Source of the DNA: Fulvia fulva
Lineage: Eukaryota > Ascomycota > Dothideomycetes > Mycosphaerellales > Mycosphaerellaceae
Length of the DNA: 64,000 nucleotides
Assembly: GCF_020509005.1 (NCBI RefSeq)
Contig: NC_063012.1
Span: forward strand, 3,534,001 to 3,598,000
Reading direction: 5' to 3'
The notes below the pieces were generated by a model, which saw nothing but the letters and a program-made list of their open reading frames with translations, had not been told where the DNA came from and did not search any database. The position numbers were made by a program, and so were the translations under genes. Numbering within the stretch: the first letter of the stretch is position 1; each line of letters starts with the position of its first letter. Of the stretch, positions 1 through 8,689 are shown in pieces.

Positions 1-242
1 AATCACTCGAAACGAAGAGCGCATTGGACCATCATGCACCTGTACATTTCGCATTTTATGTCCTTTGATAGTCTACCTGCTTACGATCGAGACCTTAGAC
101 GCATTTCCTTCATGCCTAGGCTCGACATTGATTGCTCATGAATGCTCACAATCAACATTGCCGCATCACTGTTCTTTTCTGTATACTCGAGAGCCTTTGC
201 GAGTAGTTTCGACGACTCTCGTACGACGTAGGAAGCCGGCTT
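1..242. other. Intergenic / 3' flank of the SURF4-like gene
   Basis: Non-RIP-mutated sequence immediately downstream of the stop codon of the minus-strand SURF4-like gene. It probably holds that gene's 3' UTR and terminator. No convincing coding region is seen: the short open frames have no recognisable motif. Confidence 0.5.
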
Positions 243-1245
243 CTAGTACACCTTCTTCTTCTCGTCGAAACTAACCTGTCCTGGTCCCATATTCACCAGC
301 AGCAACAGTCCACCCACGATTGAAAGAATCTGGAAGAAGTCGTACTTTGCGAAGTCCTTGTGTGGGTGGTGAGGGTGAAGAGTCCAGAAGTTGTTGACCA
401 AGATGTTGAAGACGCTCAAAATCATGACCAGAACGATGGCACTCCACTTCGCCTTGAAGCCCACTGCAACCATGATGCATGCCACAGCGCCGATCAGAAT
501 CACAATCACACGTCCAAAGCTCCATTCGCCTGCGAAGACAAAGCCAATGAACAAGAATATGAGCAGGATGCGACCTGCCAGCTGAAAGTACATCTTGCGA
601 TCCTTCTCGTCGAGTTGTGGCAGGCCCGCCGGTGCGAACTTCTTGCGGACCCAGCTGTCGGACAAGACCATCACCAGCCCACCCATGACGGAAAGGTTGC
701 GAAGGAAGAAGTTGAGGTCGAAGATCAGACCGTAGCCCAGCGCTTGGGTGATCACGACACCGATCAAGCCACCCACAGCATATTCACTGTGTTTGCGAGC
801 AATGACAAGTATACTGCTGGCGGTCATTGCGACGACATTGACGAGCAAGAAGACATGGTTGATGCCCCATGGCACTATCACAAGCACATTAGTCGGTTGT
901 CCCCGTAGGTTGGCCTCCTGCCTTGAAAGTTTGGCAGCGTCTCGAGTGGCACTCACTGTGTCTGTATTGGTATAGATACTCCAATTGATCTCCCCATTGT
1001 GTCAAGATCCTCAGAGCATCTTCCAAGAAGGTGACTACAATCAGAAATCTGCCGATCATGGGAAGGTACGGCTTGACCGGATCGGAGTATGTGTCCAGGA
1101 GGTCCTCAATCTTGCTCGTCTGGGCTCGGATCTGGTCGAGTGGCGAAGGGTCATTCGTTGCAGATGAGCTCGTCTGTCCGCCAAAAGACGACATGTTCTG
1201 CTGATTGCCGAGGTGGTAACCCGCTGTACCTCTGATTTGCGCCAT
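243..1245 (-). CDS. SURF4/Erv29-family ER cargo receptor, two exons
   Basis: Coding sequence is complement join(243..874, 957..1245), giving 306 residues, close to the roughly 300 of yeast Erv29. Exon 1 starts at the ATG at 1245. The intron (956-875) has a GTGAGT donor and a TAG acceptor, and splicing restores a continuous frame reading ..YQYRHMPWGINHVFLLVN.. . The hydrophilic N-terminus (about 60 residues) is followed by several hydrophobic segments typical of the family, including a GYGLIFDLNFFLRN-LSVMGG stretch and SDSWVRKK. The protein ends in a lysine-rich tail (DEKKKVY), consistent with a COPI dilysine-type retrieval signal. Known role of the family: multi-pass receptor packing soluble secretory cargo into COPII vesicles for ER-to-Golgi traffic. 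The gene is not RIP-mutated and has no premature stop. The family call is secure; the exact orthology is inferred. Confidence 0.93.
875..956 (-). other. 82-bp spliceosomal intron of the SURF4-like gene
   Basis: The donor GTGAGT is at 956-951 and the acceptor TAG ends at 875, read on the minus strand. A CTAAT element about 20 bases before the acceptor could be the branch site. The intron is phase 1: exon 1 ends with the single base A and exon 2 starts TG, making an ATG (Met) codon. Reading through the donor instead gives a short diverging peptide, so splicing is needed. Confidence 0.88.
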
Positions 1246-2385
1246 GCTGGTGTTGTGGTCGAAGGGGGGTTGTGTGTATGTGTGGCCAGGGAGGCAACGT
1301 CTAGTGTTCAGCTAGTCTTGCACAAAGTGTTTTTCGGCGTATGTTTGTGTTGTTGGCGGTCGGTGGAGTGCTGTGCTGCGGCTGCCTCGAGCTCCACAGG
1401 TGATCCAAAGGAGTGTCGAGTATTCGGTCGTCCGCAGTGTGCGAGAATGGCCGATCGGAGGGTGGAGACTGCGGCGATGCAGAAGCAGAGTGGTGTGTGT
1501 GGTGGTGGTGGTGGTCTCAGAGTGCTGACCTTTGCGCCGATCGTGCGATATCCAGGAGTGCCGTGAGGGTGATTGTGAGTGTGGGGTGGCTAAGTAAAGG
1601 TGGAAGGTGGAAAGAGGAGCCCAGCCAGTTGTCCTCTTCGAAGCTTAGTTCGTGAACCCTGCAAATTAATGCACCCTCTCCGAGATAATGACCCGTGGCT
1701 GAAATACACGGGAAGGGCTTTGTTGCTGGCCAAGAAGAGACTACAATGCTGGTCCCTTTCAAGGCAGCTGACAACTTGACCCGTGGCTTCTTGACACAAG
1801 ATGTTCTTTGATTGTGGTTCTGGCTCAGGGTGCGGTGCTCGGGAGAGCAAATATAGCATCAGCTTACCTCATGCCACAACACCGCTCCCAAGCGCGTCAT
1901 CCGTGGGGGACTAGCTAACGATGTGTGCCGGAGGGAGCGCCTTCTTGAACCGGCGCGGCATGGAGGACGCAGAAGAAACCATTCACGGACGCAAACGCGT
2001 TACGAGGACATTACTTTTGGCTACGTAGCGCTGCAACGCTGCCATGTCTGACCAGCTGTTGCGTGTTGTATGTCCTAGCTTTAACGACAAACGACGTCGT
2101 GAGCTGGAGTCAGGTTAATAGATAGTACAATCTTTTAATTCCTCTCCCAAATTCTCAAGGTTCCAAGGAATCCCGAATAGTCCTTGCGCCATGCCGACGC
2201 CTCAACGCAGTACGTGGAATTGTTTGATTGTTTGTAGACAGTTTCACTCGCCTGAATGCTCAATGCACGAATTAGAACCTTGCGAACAGATCGGATAGGG
2301 AGGTGCTGTGGTACCAGTAGAATCGAACTCTCGTGCATGAGGCTCCGTAATGCTGTCTCGAGCCTGTATCGCTTTGACAAGGGTC
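1246..2385. other. Intergenic region upstream of the SURF4-like gene
   Basis: About 1.1 kb between two genes of the same (minus) strand. It should contain the SURF4-like promoter and 5' UTR (right after 1245) and the 3' UTR of the next gene (just left of 2386). Base composition is normal, with no RIP signature. A short GT/GGT-rich microsatellite lies at about 1491-1515. Open frames here show no domain and are not called. Confidence 0.5.
1491..1515. repeat. (GT)n/(GGT)n microsatellite
   Basis: A run of GTGTGTGT followed by five GGT units, about 240 bp upstream of the SURF4-like start codon. It lies in non-coding DNA and is a likely length-polymorphic marker. Confidence 0.7.
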
Positions 2386-3666
2386 TCACGCCTCGTTATC
2401 GCCCAATGCAGAAAACATAGTTCTTCTCGAGTTTGCTGTTCCCTTGGTCTGCTTTCCGTTGGCCACTGGGGCAGCGACTGGCGTAGCATCGCCCTTGGTG
2501 TTGCTATTAGAATTGCTCTTCTTGGATTTCTTGCTGACTTTGACCTCGTTCCAGCCACTGTCTTGTTCGCTCTCTGTAATGGCCTTTGCGTATTCATCCT
2601 TGCCTGCCACGGCTTGTTCAGAGTAACGTGGCGTAGTGTCCGAAGCCGTGTCAGACCCAACGACCGTGGCCACCTCCGGAGTAGCATCAGTCACCGAGGT
2701 GGCAGCTGTGCTCGGCTCTTGGTGAGAGCTGCTGTTGGATTCCGTCTCGAAGGTGTCCAGCAGCTGAGCTGGGGCGCCAGTGTTGCCGACCGCGGAAATT
2801 TGGGCCTCTCGAGCAGCATTCTGTTCCTTCCAGGGGTTCGTCACCGGGGCGCTGCTGATTGGAACGCCGTTCTTCGCTGGTTCGCCGCGCGACTCGCGAG
2901 CAATACGGCGCTGCTTCTCCATGTTGGCCTTCTGCTCGCGATCCGCTTCTTCTCGTGCCAATCTGGCGTCATCCGTCTTCTTACGATTTTGACGCTGCTT
3001 CTTGGTCTCAACCTCTTGCTTCTTGGACTGCTTGTTTACCTTATCTTTGGTTGGTTTCTCAGATGCGGTGATGCGAAGCGCAGATGGCCCAGGTGCGGCT
3101 GGCTCCAGCATATCCTCGACGCCTCCGGCTTGTGCCTGGACTGAAGCTGAGGACCATTCTTCATCTGCGTCCTGCTGTGACGACCCCGAAGAGATAGTCG
3201 GTGCTTGGACTGGGCTCTTAGCCTTCACGGTCTTCACACGAGTCTCCTTGTTATTCGTGGACTTGACTTGAATTCCTTGCCTGGCCTTTTGCATGTTCGC
3301 GGCAAACTGACGTGTGCTCATATCAATGTCCTCTTCAGCATCCTTTCGCTCCACGACAGCGTTGGACGCTGCTTGTGCATAGCCCTGCTGGGCGGCTGTC
3401 TTCCGTTTCTTATTGCTGTGTTCAGCGGCATCTTCTTTAGCCGCATCTGCATAGGACTGTGGCTGTTCGGTAGACTTGACGCCTGTGTCGAGCGTCTTGG
3501 GCTTCTCGAGCTTACGCGCGGCTTTCTTGACGTCCTTCTTGACCTCTTTGGCCGCTTGAGCAGGCTTGGGTACTGTCTTTCCCTTAGGCCAGTAGTACCA
3601 TGCTACTCCGCCGATGATCGAGGCAAAGATAAGCCAGTTCTGTAATGTTTGGGTAGGATCTTCCAT
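2386..3666 (-). CDS. Uncharacterised membrane-anchored charged protein (426 aa)
   Basis: Single-exon frame from ATG at 3666 to TGA at 2388-2386. The frame stays open upstream but lacks an ATG, so 3666 is chosen as start. Residues about 9-27 (NWLIFASIIGGVAWYYW) form one hydrophobic segment, probably an N-terminal membrane anchor. A lysine-rich stretch follows (KEVKKDVKKAARKLEKPK). The rest is hydrophilic, Ala/Ser/Thr/Glu-rich and probably disordered. It has a basic coiled-coil-like region around residues 225-275 (KQSKKQEVETKKQRQNRKK.., EEADREQKANMEKQRR), then an NPWKEQNAAREAQ motif and a C-terminal WNEVKVSKKSKKS patch. I do not recognise the family or function. The anchor plus a long cytosolic basic tail is reminiscent of ER-membrane adaptor proteins, but that is a guess. 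No RIP damage is seen, although transposons begin 1 kb upstream. Confidence 0.8.
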   Translation of the reverse strand: MEDPTQTLQNWLIFASIIGGVAWYYWPKGKTVPKPAQAAKEVKKDVKKAARKLEKPKTLDTGVKSTEQPQSYADAAKEDAAEHSNKKRKTAAQQGYAQAASNAVVERKDAEEDIDMSTRQFAANMQKARQGIQVKSTNNKETRVKTVKAKSPVQAPTISSGSSQQDADEEWSSASVQAQAGGVEDMLEPAAPGPSALRITASEKPTKDKVNKQSKKQEVETKKQRQNRKKTDDARLAREEADREQKANMEKQRRIARESRGEPAKNGVPISSAPVTNPWKEQNAAREAQISAVGNTGAPAQLLDTFETESNSSSHQEPSTAATSVTDATPEVATVVGSDTASDTTPRYSEQAVAGKDEYAKAITESEQDSGWNEVKVSKKSKKSNSNSNTKGDATPVAAPVANGKQTKGTANSRRTMFSALGDNEA

Positions 3667-4708
3667 CTTGGATAGGTGAAGGTGATGTCCGCGCGAGGAC
3701 GCCTGCAAACGTCAGTACGTGGCCAGAAGCTACCTGGAGGGCTGGTGGACTGACCTCGTCGCGGAGCATGAAATCGTAGTAGCTGTGGTATCACTGCACT
3801 CTGTTGATGACTGCGCAGAAAGGAGTGGCCGGTGTACCCGTGCAACACAGGCGAGGCCGAGAGTGCCACTGGCTGGGCGAGCGAGTGTTGTTGAAGCAAG
3901 GAGTGACAAAGTGTTGGCAGAGGCGGTGGTGGGGTGAGAGTCGGCGCTGAGGACGGTGATGCCGTGTGGTCGAGGGCTTGGAGCTTCGCCACGAGTGGGC
4001 GTGCAGTGCAGGTGTCGGTTGACGGCGATGCCAAGTGGAAGTTGAACGGGAGGAGATGCAGCTCAGGGCACGCTCGCGAAGGGTGGAGGCGCTTCCCGAT
4101 CCAGCCGCCCCGGCGGCTGAGACTCAGGAGCTACCTAGCTTGCTAGCCATTACCATCGAGACACCACACACGAAGCGCGAGCTCTTATTAGTAAATTATT
4201 TGCCTGTAGCGCGCTCTGAATGGCTTACAGTGGCCTGATGTCCAATCCAATACGAGGCTATGGACTTACTAGTCTTGTCGCAGCTCGTAAACTACTGTGC
4301 TGTCTTGGGACCATTCGCATTCTTCATCAACTTCAGTCAAGCTTCACCACGATGGGGCACGTCATCTCTCAGCTATCCCTATATGCAGAGAACCTTGTTG
4401 CTCATATGTCGCTTCTGACCAGCTTGCAATTGACAGTCAGGAGAGCGTGTTCTTCCAGCAGTACATGATCTCCCGTGGTCTCAGAGTCGCGGCTCCGCTA
4501 CGAAACCTGGTCGTTGTGAGCCGGAGAGTGTGCAGGGAAGTGCTCTATAGTTAGTCTTCGCGTCGTGCTGGCCGACATGTTAATAAAGAACGTCCTGGGT
4601 CGTGCGCTCACAAACCCGCAGTAGGCGTCCTATGAGAGGCAACATTGATCTGGTTGATGAGGCCTACGTCTCCAAGTATCGAGACCACGGACTGCAATGA
4701 TCTTCTCA
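3667..4708. other. Promoter/5' flank of the 426-aa gene, last unique DNA before the repeats
   Basis: About 1 kb of GC-normal, CpA/TpG-rich sequence that should include the 5' UTR and promoter of the minus-strand gene ending at 3666. Short open frames on the plus strand have no motifs and are not called. The segment ends exactly at the outer edge of the Copia-1 3' LTR. The five bases TCTCA at 4704-4708 would be the left target-site duplication of that insertion; its partner is not seen. Confidence 0.5.
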
Positions 4709-4973
4709 TATTAAAAGGTGTTCGTAGCGGAAGCTAGCCTTGGGATATTCATAGATAGTCGTAATGAATCGAGTATAATAGTCGAGGTAATAGTAGTTAA
4801 GAGAAGTAGACTTGCTTTTGTGCTTGTCCTATCTAGAGGGCTTATTCTACTCTTATTTATATTCGATTATAGACTCCTAGAACCTTCTATACTACGTAAT
4901 CTATTACGTAGTATATTTATAATAAGAAGCGGATTTGTAAGAAGTTATATCTCGTAGATTCTATTAGATTCCA
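4709..4973 (-). repeat. Copia-1 3' LTR
   Basis: Positions 4709-4927 match 59029-59247 with scattered C/T and G/A differences. In element orientation the LTR ends ..CCTTTTAATA at 4709 and abuts unique DNA. The element-5' boundary is uncertain: matching stops at 4927 only because the right copy is broken there, and a TGGAATC at about 4973 is a possible true LTR start. An imperfectly palindromic TACGTAATCTATTACGTA motif lies inside. Confidence 0.75.
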
Positions 4974-5488
4974 TAGCTTGTCTTCTAGACCACCTAGAGC
5001 GTTCTAGATTTTAATATAATTAGAATATAGCTAGTTCTAAAGATATTATAAGCCGGTAGTCCGGCGCTAGCCTATTACGGCCTAGACAAGCATTTCCGTA
5101 CGATCCTAGCGATACTAGGAGTTTACGGGTTATTAGAATCTATCGGATTTGATAGTCTACCGCTTTATAATAGTATATCTTGCTAAGTAGCTATATAAAG
5201 CTTATAAACTAATACACCCCTATAAGCTTTATATTAATACTACCTATTAAGGCAAGAGTACCTTTCTACTAAGGGGTTTTTAGGCTAAAGAGACGACTCT
5301 CTCCTTCTTTAGGTAAATAGCCTATTTCCTATACTCTTTTCTAAAGTATAGATAGCTATAAGGTATTAAGTACGCGCGATTTTAAGAGAGTCTATAGGAC
5401 ATACCGTCCTCCTAGTCGGATATAATCCTTAAGCTAGGTTAAAGACCTCTTCTTAACTATAGTAAAGCTTCGCTATAGTTATTCCTTA
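4974..5488 (-). other. Copia-1 3' non-coding remnant
   Basis: About 0.5 kb of RIP-mutated sequence between the Copia-1 3' LTR and the Pogo element. I see no coding motif. By position it should be the Copia-1 3' untranslated region or an unidentified older repeat. Confidence 0.4.
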
Positions 5489-5490
5489 TA

Positions 5491-6623
5491 ACGTACTTTA
5501 CTACCGAGCGGGCTATACTACCGAGCGGGCCACTTTTACTAAGAACTATACCACTTCTATAGATATAGCTATATAACTACTATTATAGCGTGTATTGTCT
5601 TTAAACGAGGCCAAACTGACCTTAGCTGTCTAGGCCACGAAACGCGACGCGACAATTACGAATCGACTTACTATAAAGGTATACGACGCGTCTCGAACTA
5701 CACTAGGGTATCGATTGAATAGACGACCTCCTCGGGGTGACTACGAGCCTAATTTAAAGAAGCTTATAGAGCTAGAAGAGAGGGTGATACTTAAGTATAT
5801 ACTCGAGCTAGATCTTAGAGGTTTCCCGCTATTAAAGGCTAGTATACGAGTAATAGCCGATTTATTACTATAAGAGAAGGGTCTTAAGCCCGCTAGTCTT
5901 AATTAGACAGACAGGTTTATTAGGCGGCATCGTGAGCTAAAGTTTTGTATAACACGTAGATACGATCGTTAGCGAGCCCTAATAGAAGATCTAGACGTTA
6001 TTGAGAAGTAGTTCTTACTTATACGTAATATAAAGGAGAAGTATAGTATCGTTAACTAGGACACCTATAACTTCGATAAGATAGGGTTTATAATAGGTGT
6101 CATTACGTCTTAGAGCGTCGTTACGGGTTCAGAAAGGCGTAGTAGAAAGAGGAAGGTCGTTTAATAGGGCAATAGAGAGGGAGTAGAGAGATAGCGTATT
6201 AGATAGCTCTTATACGAAGCGAGATTAGTAAGCTACGCAAGTCTAACGAGGCCCTTATATAGCGGAAAGCACGAAAGCGTAAGTACATTTAGTCTAGAGG
6301 GTCTCTAATCTTTAATAAGGCGTCGCAATTGATACCTCTAGAGGATACTAGGAGGTAGGAAGTGGGTAGAGAGTCGCTAGATAGTATTCGGCTAGTACTA
6401 AGGCTCCGACGCTATAAGCAATATAGCGAGTCGGGGCATAACGTACGTACCTATTAAGTAGACTCGCTAGATAGCGAAGAATCTAAAGAGGAATTGTCCT
6501 TCTAGTAATGATTCTATAGGATGTCGTCGTATTAAGATACCGTCGTAATTAAAGTGGAAGTAGTATAGTTCTTAGCAAAAGTGGCCCGCTCGGTAGTATA
6601 GCCCGCTCGGTAGTAAAGTACGT
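5491..6623 (+). mobile_element. Pogo/Fot1-like DNA transposon, internally deleted, TSD TA
   Basis: Terminal inverted repeats of about 61 bp (5491-5551 and 6563-6623) match with one mismatch and begin ACGTACTTTACTACCGAGCG. They are flanked by TA at 5489-5490 and 6624-6625, the TA duplication expected of the Tc1/mariner/Pogo superfamily. Each TIR contains the ACCGAGCGGGC unit twice in tandem. Total length of 1.1 kb is well below the roughly 1.9-2 kb of complete Fot1-type elements, so the transposase is internally deleted. Confidence 0.88.
5590..6500 (+). pseudogene. Pogo/Fot1-type transposase remnant (CENP-B HTH, partial DDE, C-terminal tail)
   Basis: RIP-mutated reading frame with recognisable family blocks. 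An N-terminal basic DNA-binding region is followed by a CENP-B-type segment (..RGFPLLKASIRVIADLLL.. and a REL..CITRRYDR-like stretch around 5820-5970). Then comes an N-F-D-x-x-G-F-(M/I)-x-G-V block and VVTGSERR (about 6060-6140), which in this family carries the first catalytic aspartate. The sequence then jumps directly to the C-terminal Fot1 tail (RKARKRKYI.SRGSL.., about 6260-6310). The central DDE catalytic part is therefore missing, and numerous TAG stops are present. The product cannot be functional; mobilisation would need a transposase in trans. Confidence 0.75.
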
Positions 6624-6625
6624 TA

Positions 6626-7289
6626 GACTTAAAACGTCGTTCCTAATTTTTTAGGATTAAGGTACTTTTAACGGGGGCAACCCTACCGTTTTAGCGACTT
6701 TACGCCTTAAAACCTAAAACGTTTCGGTATTTATATCCTTATAAGGTAGGTACGTACTTCGCTATTTCTAGATAATTCTAAGCTCCTAAGTATATAATAG
6801 TACTTTAGCTCGAATTGCCTCTTGATATTACTTTATAAAAGTAATACGTTGAAAACGGCTTATTCTAGGGTTAATAACAGCTCTTTACCCTACTAGACTA
6901 TAGAACCTTTTAGGTATACTTAAGTAAAGTATCCTAAATCTCGGTTGATAGTAGTAGGATTAGCCGTTATTTTATAATCGAATTTCTAAAATTCGAAAAC
7001 TACGACTTTCTCTAAAGACGTCCCTTTAAAGAAAAAGAATTAAAGTACTAACTAATTACTATTACCCCTAACTGAGTTCTAGGATTAAGGCCTATATATA
7101 GCTCTATAATTAAAGGCCGTTTTACGCCGATTAACGGCTTATAGAGTACCTCATCTCGTTAAAAAACCTTTAATAAAGGAAAAAGAGTACGAAGGCTTTT
7201 TAAACTAACTAGCCTCGTTAAAAACCTAGATAGGGATCATAACCTAAATAGGATAAAAGAGTACTAGTATAATATAAGAACTAGCCGTA
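6626..7289 (-). other. Copia-1 3' UTR
   Basis: RIP-mutated, AT-rich sequence downstream (minus strand) of the Copia-1 RNase H end. It contains T-rich runs (for example GTTTTTAACGAGGC on the minus strand near 7218) but no coding motif. Confidence 0.5.
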
Positions 7290-7468
7290 AATAAGGTCCC
7301 GTAGCCTCTTAAAATTCGGCGAGTCTAGAGCTTTAGTTAGAATATCCGCTATTTCTTCTTTCGTAAGGATATACTCTAGACTTATTATTTTTTCTTAAAC
7401 GTACTCTCGAACTAAGTAATATTGTATATTAATATACTTTGTCTTAGCGTAGTGTTCGGGATTATAAG
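7290..7468 (-). pseudogene. Copia-1 RNase H C-terminal fragment
   Basis: The minus-strand translation reads ..TKYINIQYYLVREYV.EKIISLEYILTKEEIADILTKAL.. . This is the very characteristic C-terminus of Ty1/Copia polyproteins (H-I-D-x-x-x-H-F-x-R ... ADxLTK). It begins abruptly at the Gypsy-1 LTR, about 200-250 residues downstream in the protein from the point reached on the other side (..LYGLKQAS at 25376). That shows a deletion associated with the Gypsy-1 junction. Confidence 0.85.
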
Positions 7469-7662
7469 TGTTACGAGGCTATAGTACGAGAGTATAGGGG
7501 TATAGTATTAACAAAGTCGATAGCTAAAGAGAGAAGTAGGTTCTAAGGTCGAGGCCTATACTTAAGGGCCGAGGTGTTACGGGTCGGCTTCGGGCCGAGC
7601 GTCACGTGATCTGAGGTCACGTGCCCCTTTGCCAATCCTTTACTTACGGAGCGGCCGTAACA
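7469..7662 (-). repeat. Gypsy-1 3' LTR (194 bp)
   Basis: Pairs with 25182-25375 over its full length without length difference. It has kept two CACGTG motifs (7603-7608 and 7618-7623), which RIP has changed to TACGTA and CACGTA in the partner. Confidence 0.9.
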
Positions 7663-7674
7663 CTACCCCCCCTT
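7663..7674 (-). other. Gypsy-1 polypurine tract
   Basis: Minus strand AAGGGGGGGTAG directly before the 3' LTR; this is the plus-strand DNA primer site. The same G7-TAG form precedes the Gypsy-2 3' LTR (56971-56981), tying the two elements to one lineage. Confidence 0.8.
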
Positions 7675-7679
7675 AAAAC

Positions 7680-8565
7680 ACCTTCGTCTCGAAGCGTATA
7701 TCCTTAAATCTTCCTTAGTATATATATAAAGGCTTCGTTATCCTCTATACCGTCCGTCTTATCGAGTAGCTCTATCTAGGCCGTTTCAATTATATCCTCT
7801 ATTGTTATATCCCTCGTTATATCTATTAGCTTACCGTAAGCCTTTATATCGTTACGCCCTCCTACTATACCGGCGGGTAGTTAACTTAGCCTATACGAGC
7901 GTATAAAGGTATAGTCGAGCTAGTACTCTCGCTTAATAACTTACTAGAAGTAGGCACCCAAACTCCTTTAATATTACCTATAGTAATATTAGAAGGCGTA
8001 TAGTTACTAATAGGAAGAGCTATAGTACCGGTACCGTTAAAGGGAGGTCGTACGACTATAGTTACCTAAGGTGCTAGATCTATACTATATATATCTACTT
8101 TAGGTCTTATATCGCGTAACGTTTTATTCGGGATCTAACTAGGTAGCGGATAAAAGTTAACCGGTATAGACTTCGCTAGCTTATTATACTAGAAGTCTAT
8201 AACTGCCTTCGGCATATCTTTATATACTACGCTCGCGGGCTCCTAAGTAGACTTACTATCTAAATATCCCTACTACTTCACTAGTATAGTAATACCTCTG
8301 CCCTTCGGCTTTGAATCTAGAATACGCTTAATCTCCTACGTTTTAAACGTATTACCTATATTATCTATAACCTTAATTAGCGGGGGACGTACATTATCCT
8401 CGGGATCCGCCGGTCGTAGAAGGTTCGCGTAGAACGAGTTATATACTCGTATACGGGTCTCGTCGAGGTTGACTCTATATACGTTCTGTCCTAGTATAGC
8501 GGTAATAGTGACCGGTTCGTACTACTTTACGTCGAGCTTCTTAGATAGTCGCGATAACTTCTAGT
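7680..8565 (-). pseudogene. Gypsy-1 integrase C-terminus plus chromodomain
   Basis: The minus-strand frame resumes exactly after the LINE-C target-site duplication. It reads an integrase GPY/F-like stretch (KLDVK.YEPVTI..ILGQNVYRVNL), then YNSFYANLLRPA, then a chromodomain-like EILDSKPKGRGITILVK..GYLDSKST.EPAS. In chromoviruses this C-terminal chromodomain directs integration to methylated-histone chromatin. The two aromatic-cage positions that would be Trp are stop codons (TGG to TAG), as expected from RIP. Confidence 0.82.
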
Positions 8566-8579
8566 TCTTAGTATTAATA
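8566..8579. repeat. LINE-C target-site duplication, left copy
   Basis: TCTTAGTATTAATA is repeated at 13589-13602. The 14-bp length fits target-primed reverse transcription. It lies inside the Gypsy-1 integrase, and the protein frame (..YINTK..) joins across the insertion. Confidence 0.88.
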
Positions 8580-8689
8580 GATAGATAGATTTATTATTCC
8601 CCTATTCTAGGACCCTATCCGGCCTATATAGGTATATATCTATTGTTATATATAAAGGGAAACCCGAATAGGTGAAAACCCTTCCCGCC

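Noticed and set aside
360..908. 182-residue open frame on the plus strand
   Set aside because: Lies antisense to the SURF4-like exons. Its composition (His/Asp/Glu-rich) is what the reverse strand of a membrane-protein gene gives.
1213..1566. Possible small gene upstream of SURF4-like
   Set aside because: Overlaps the SURF4-like start region and the GGT microsatellite, with no motif; most likely promoter DNA.
2310..2380. tRNA-like T-arm (GTTCGATTC on the minus strand)
   Set aside because: The flanking bases do not pair into a 5-bp T-stem, and no acceptor, D or anticodon stem fits, so this is not a tRNA gene.
2350..3144. 264-residue open frame on the plus strand
   Set aside because: Antisense to the 426-aa gene. 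The Leu/Arg-rich translation has no family motif.
4220..4468. Small open frame just before the repeat border
   Set aside because: 82 codons, no domain, no supporting splice or start context.
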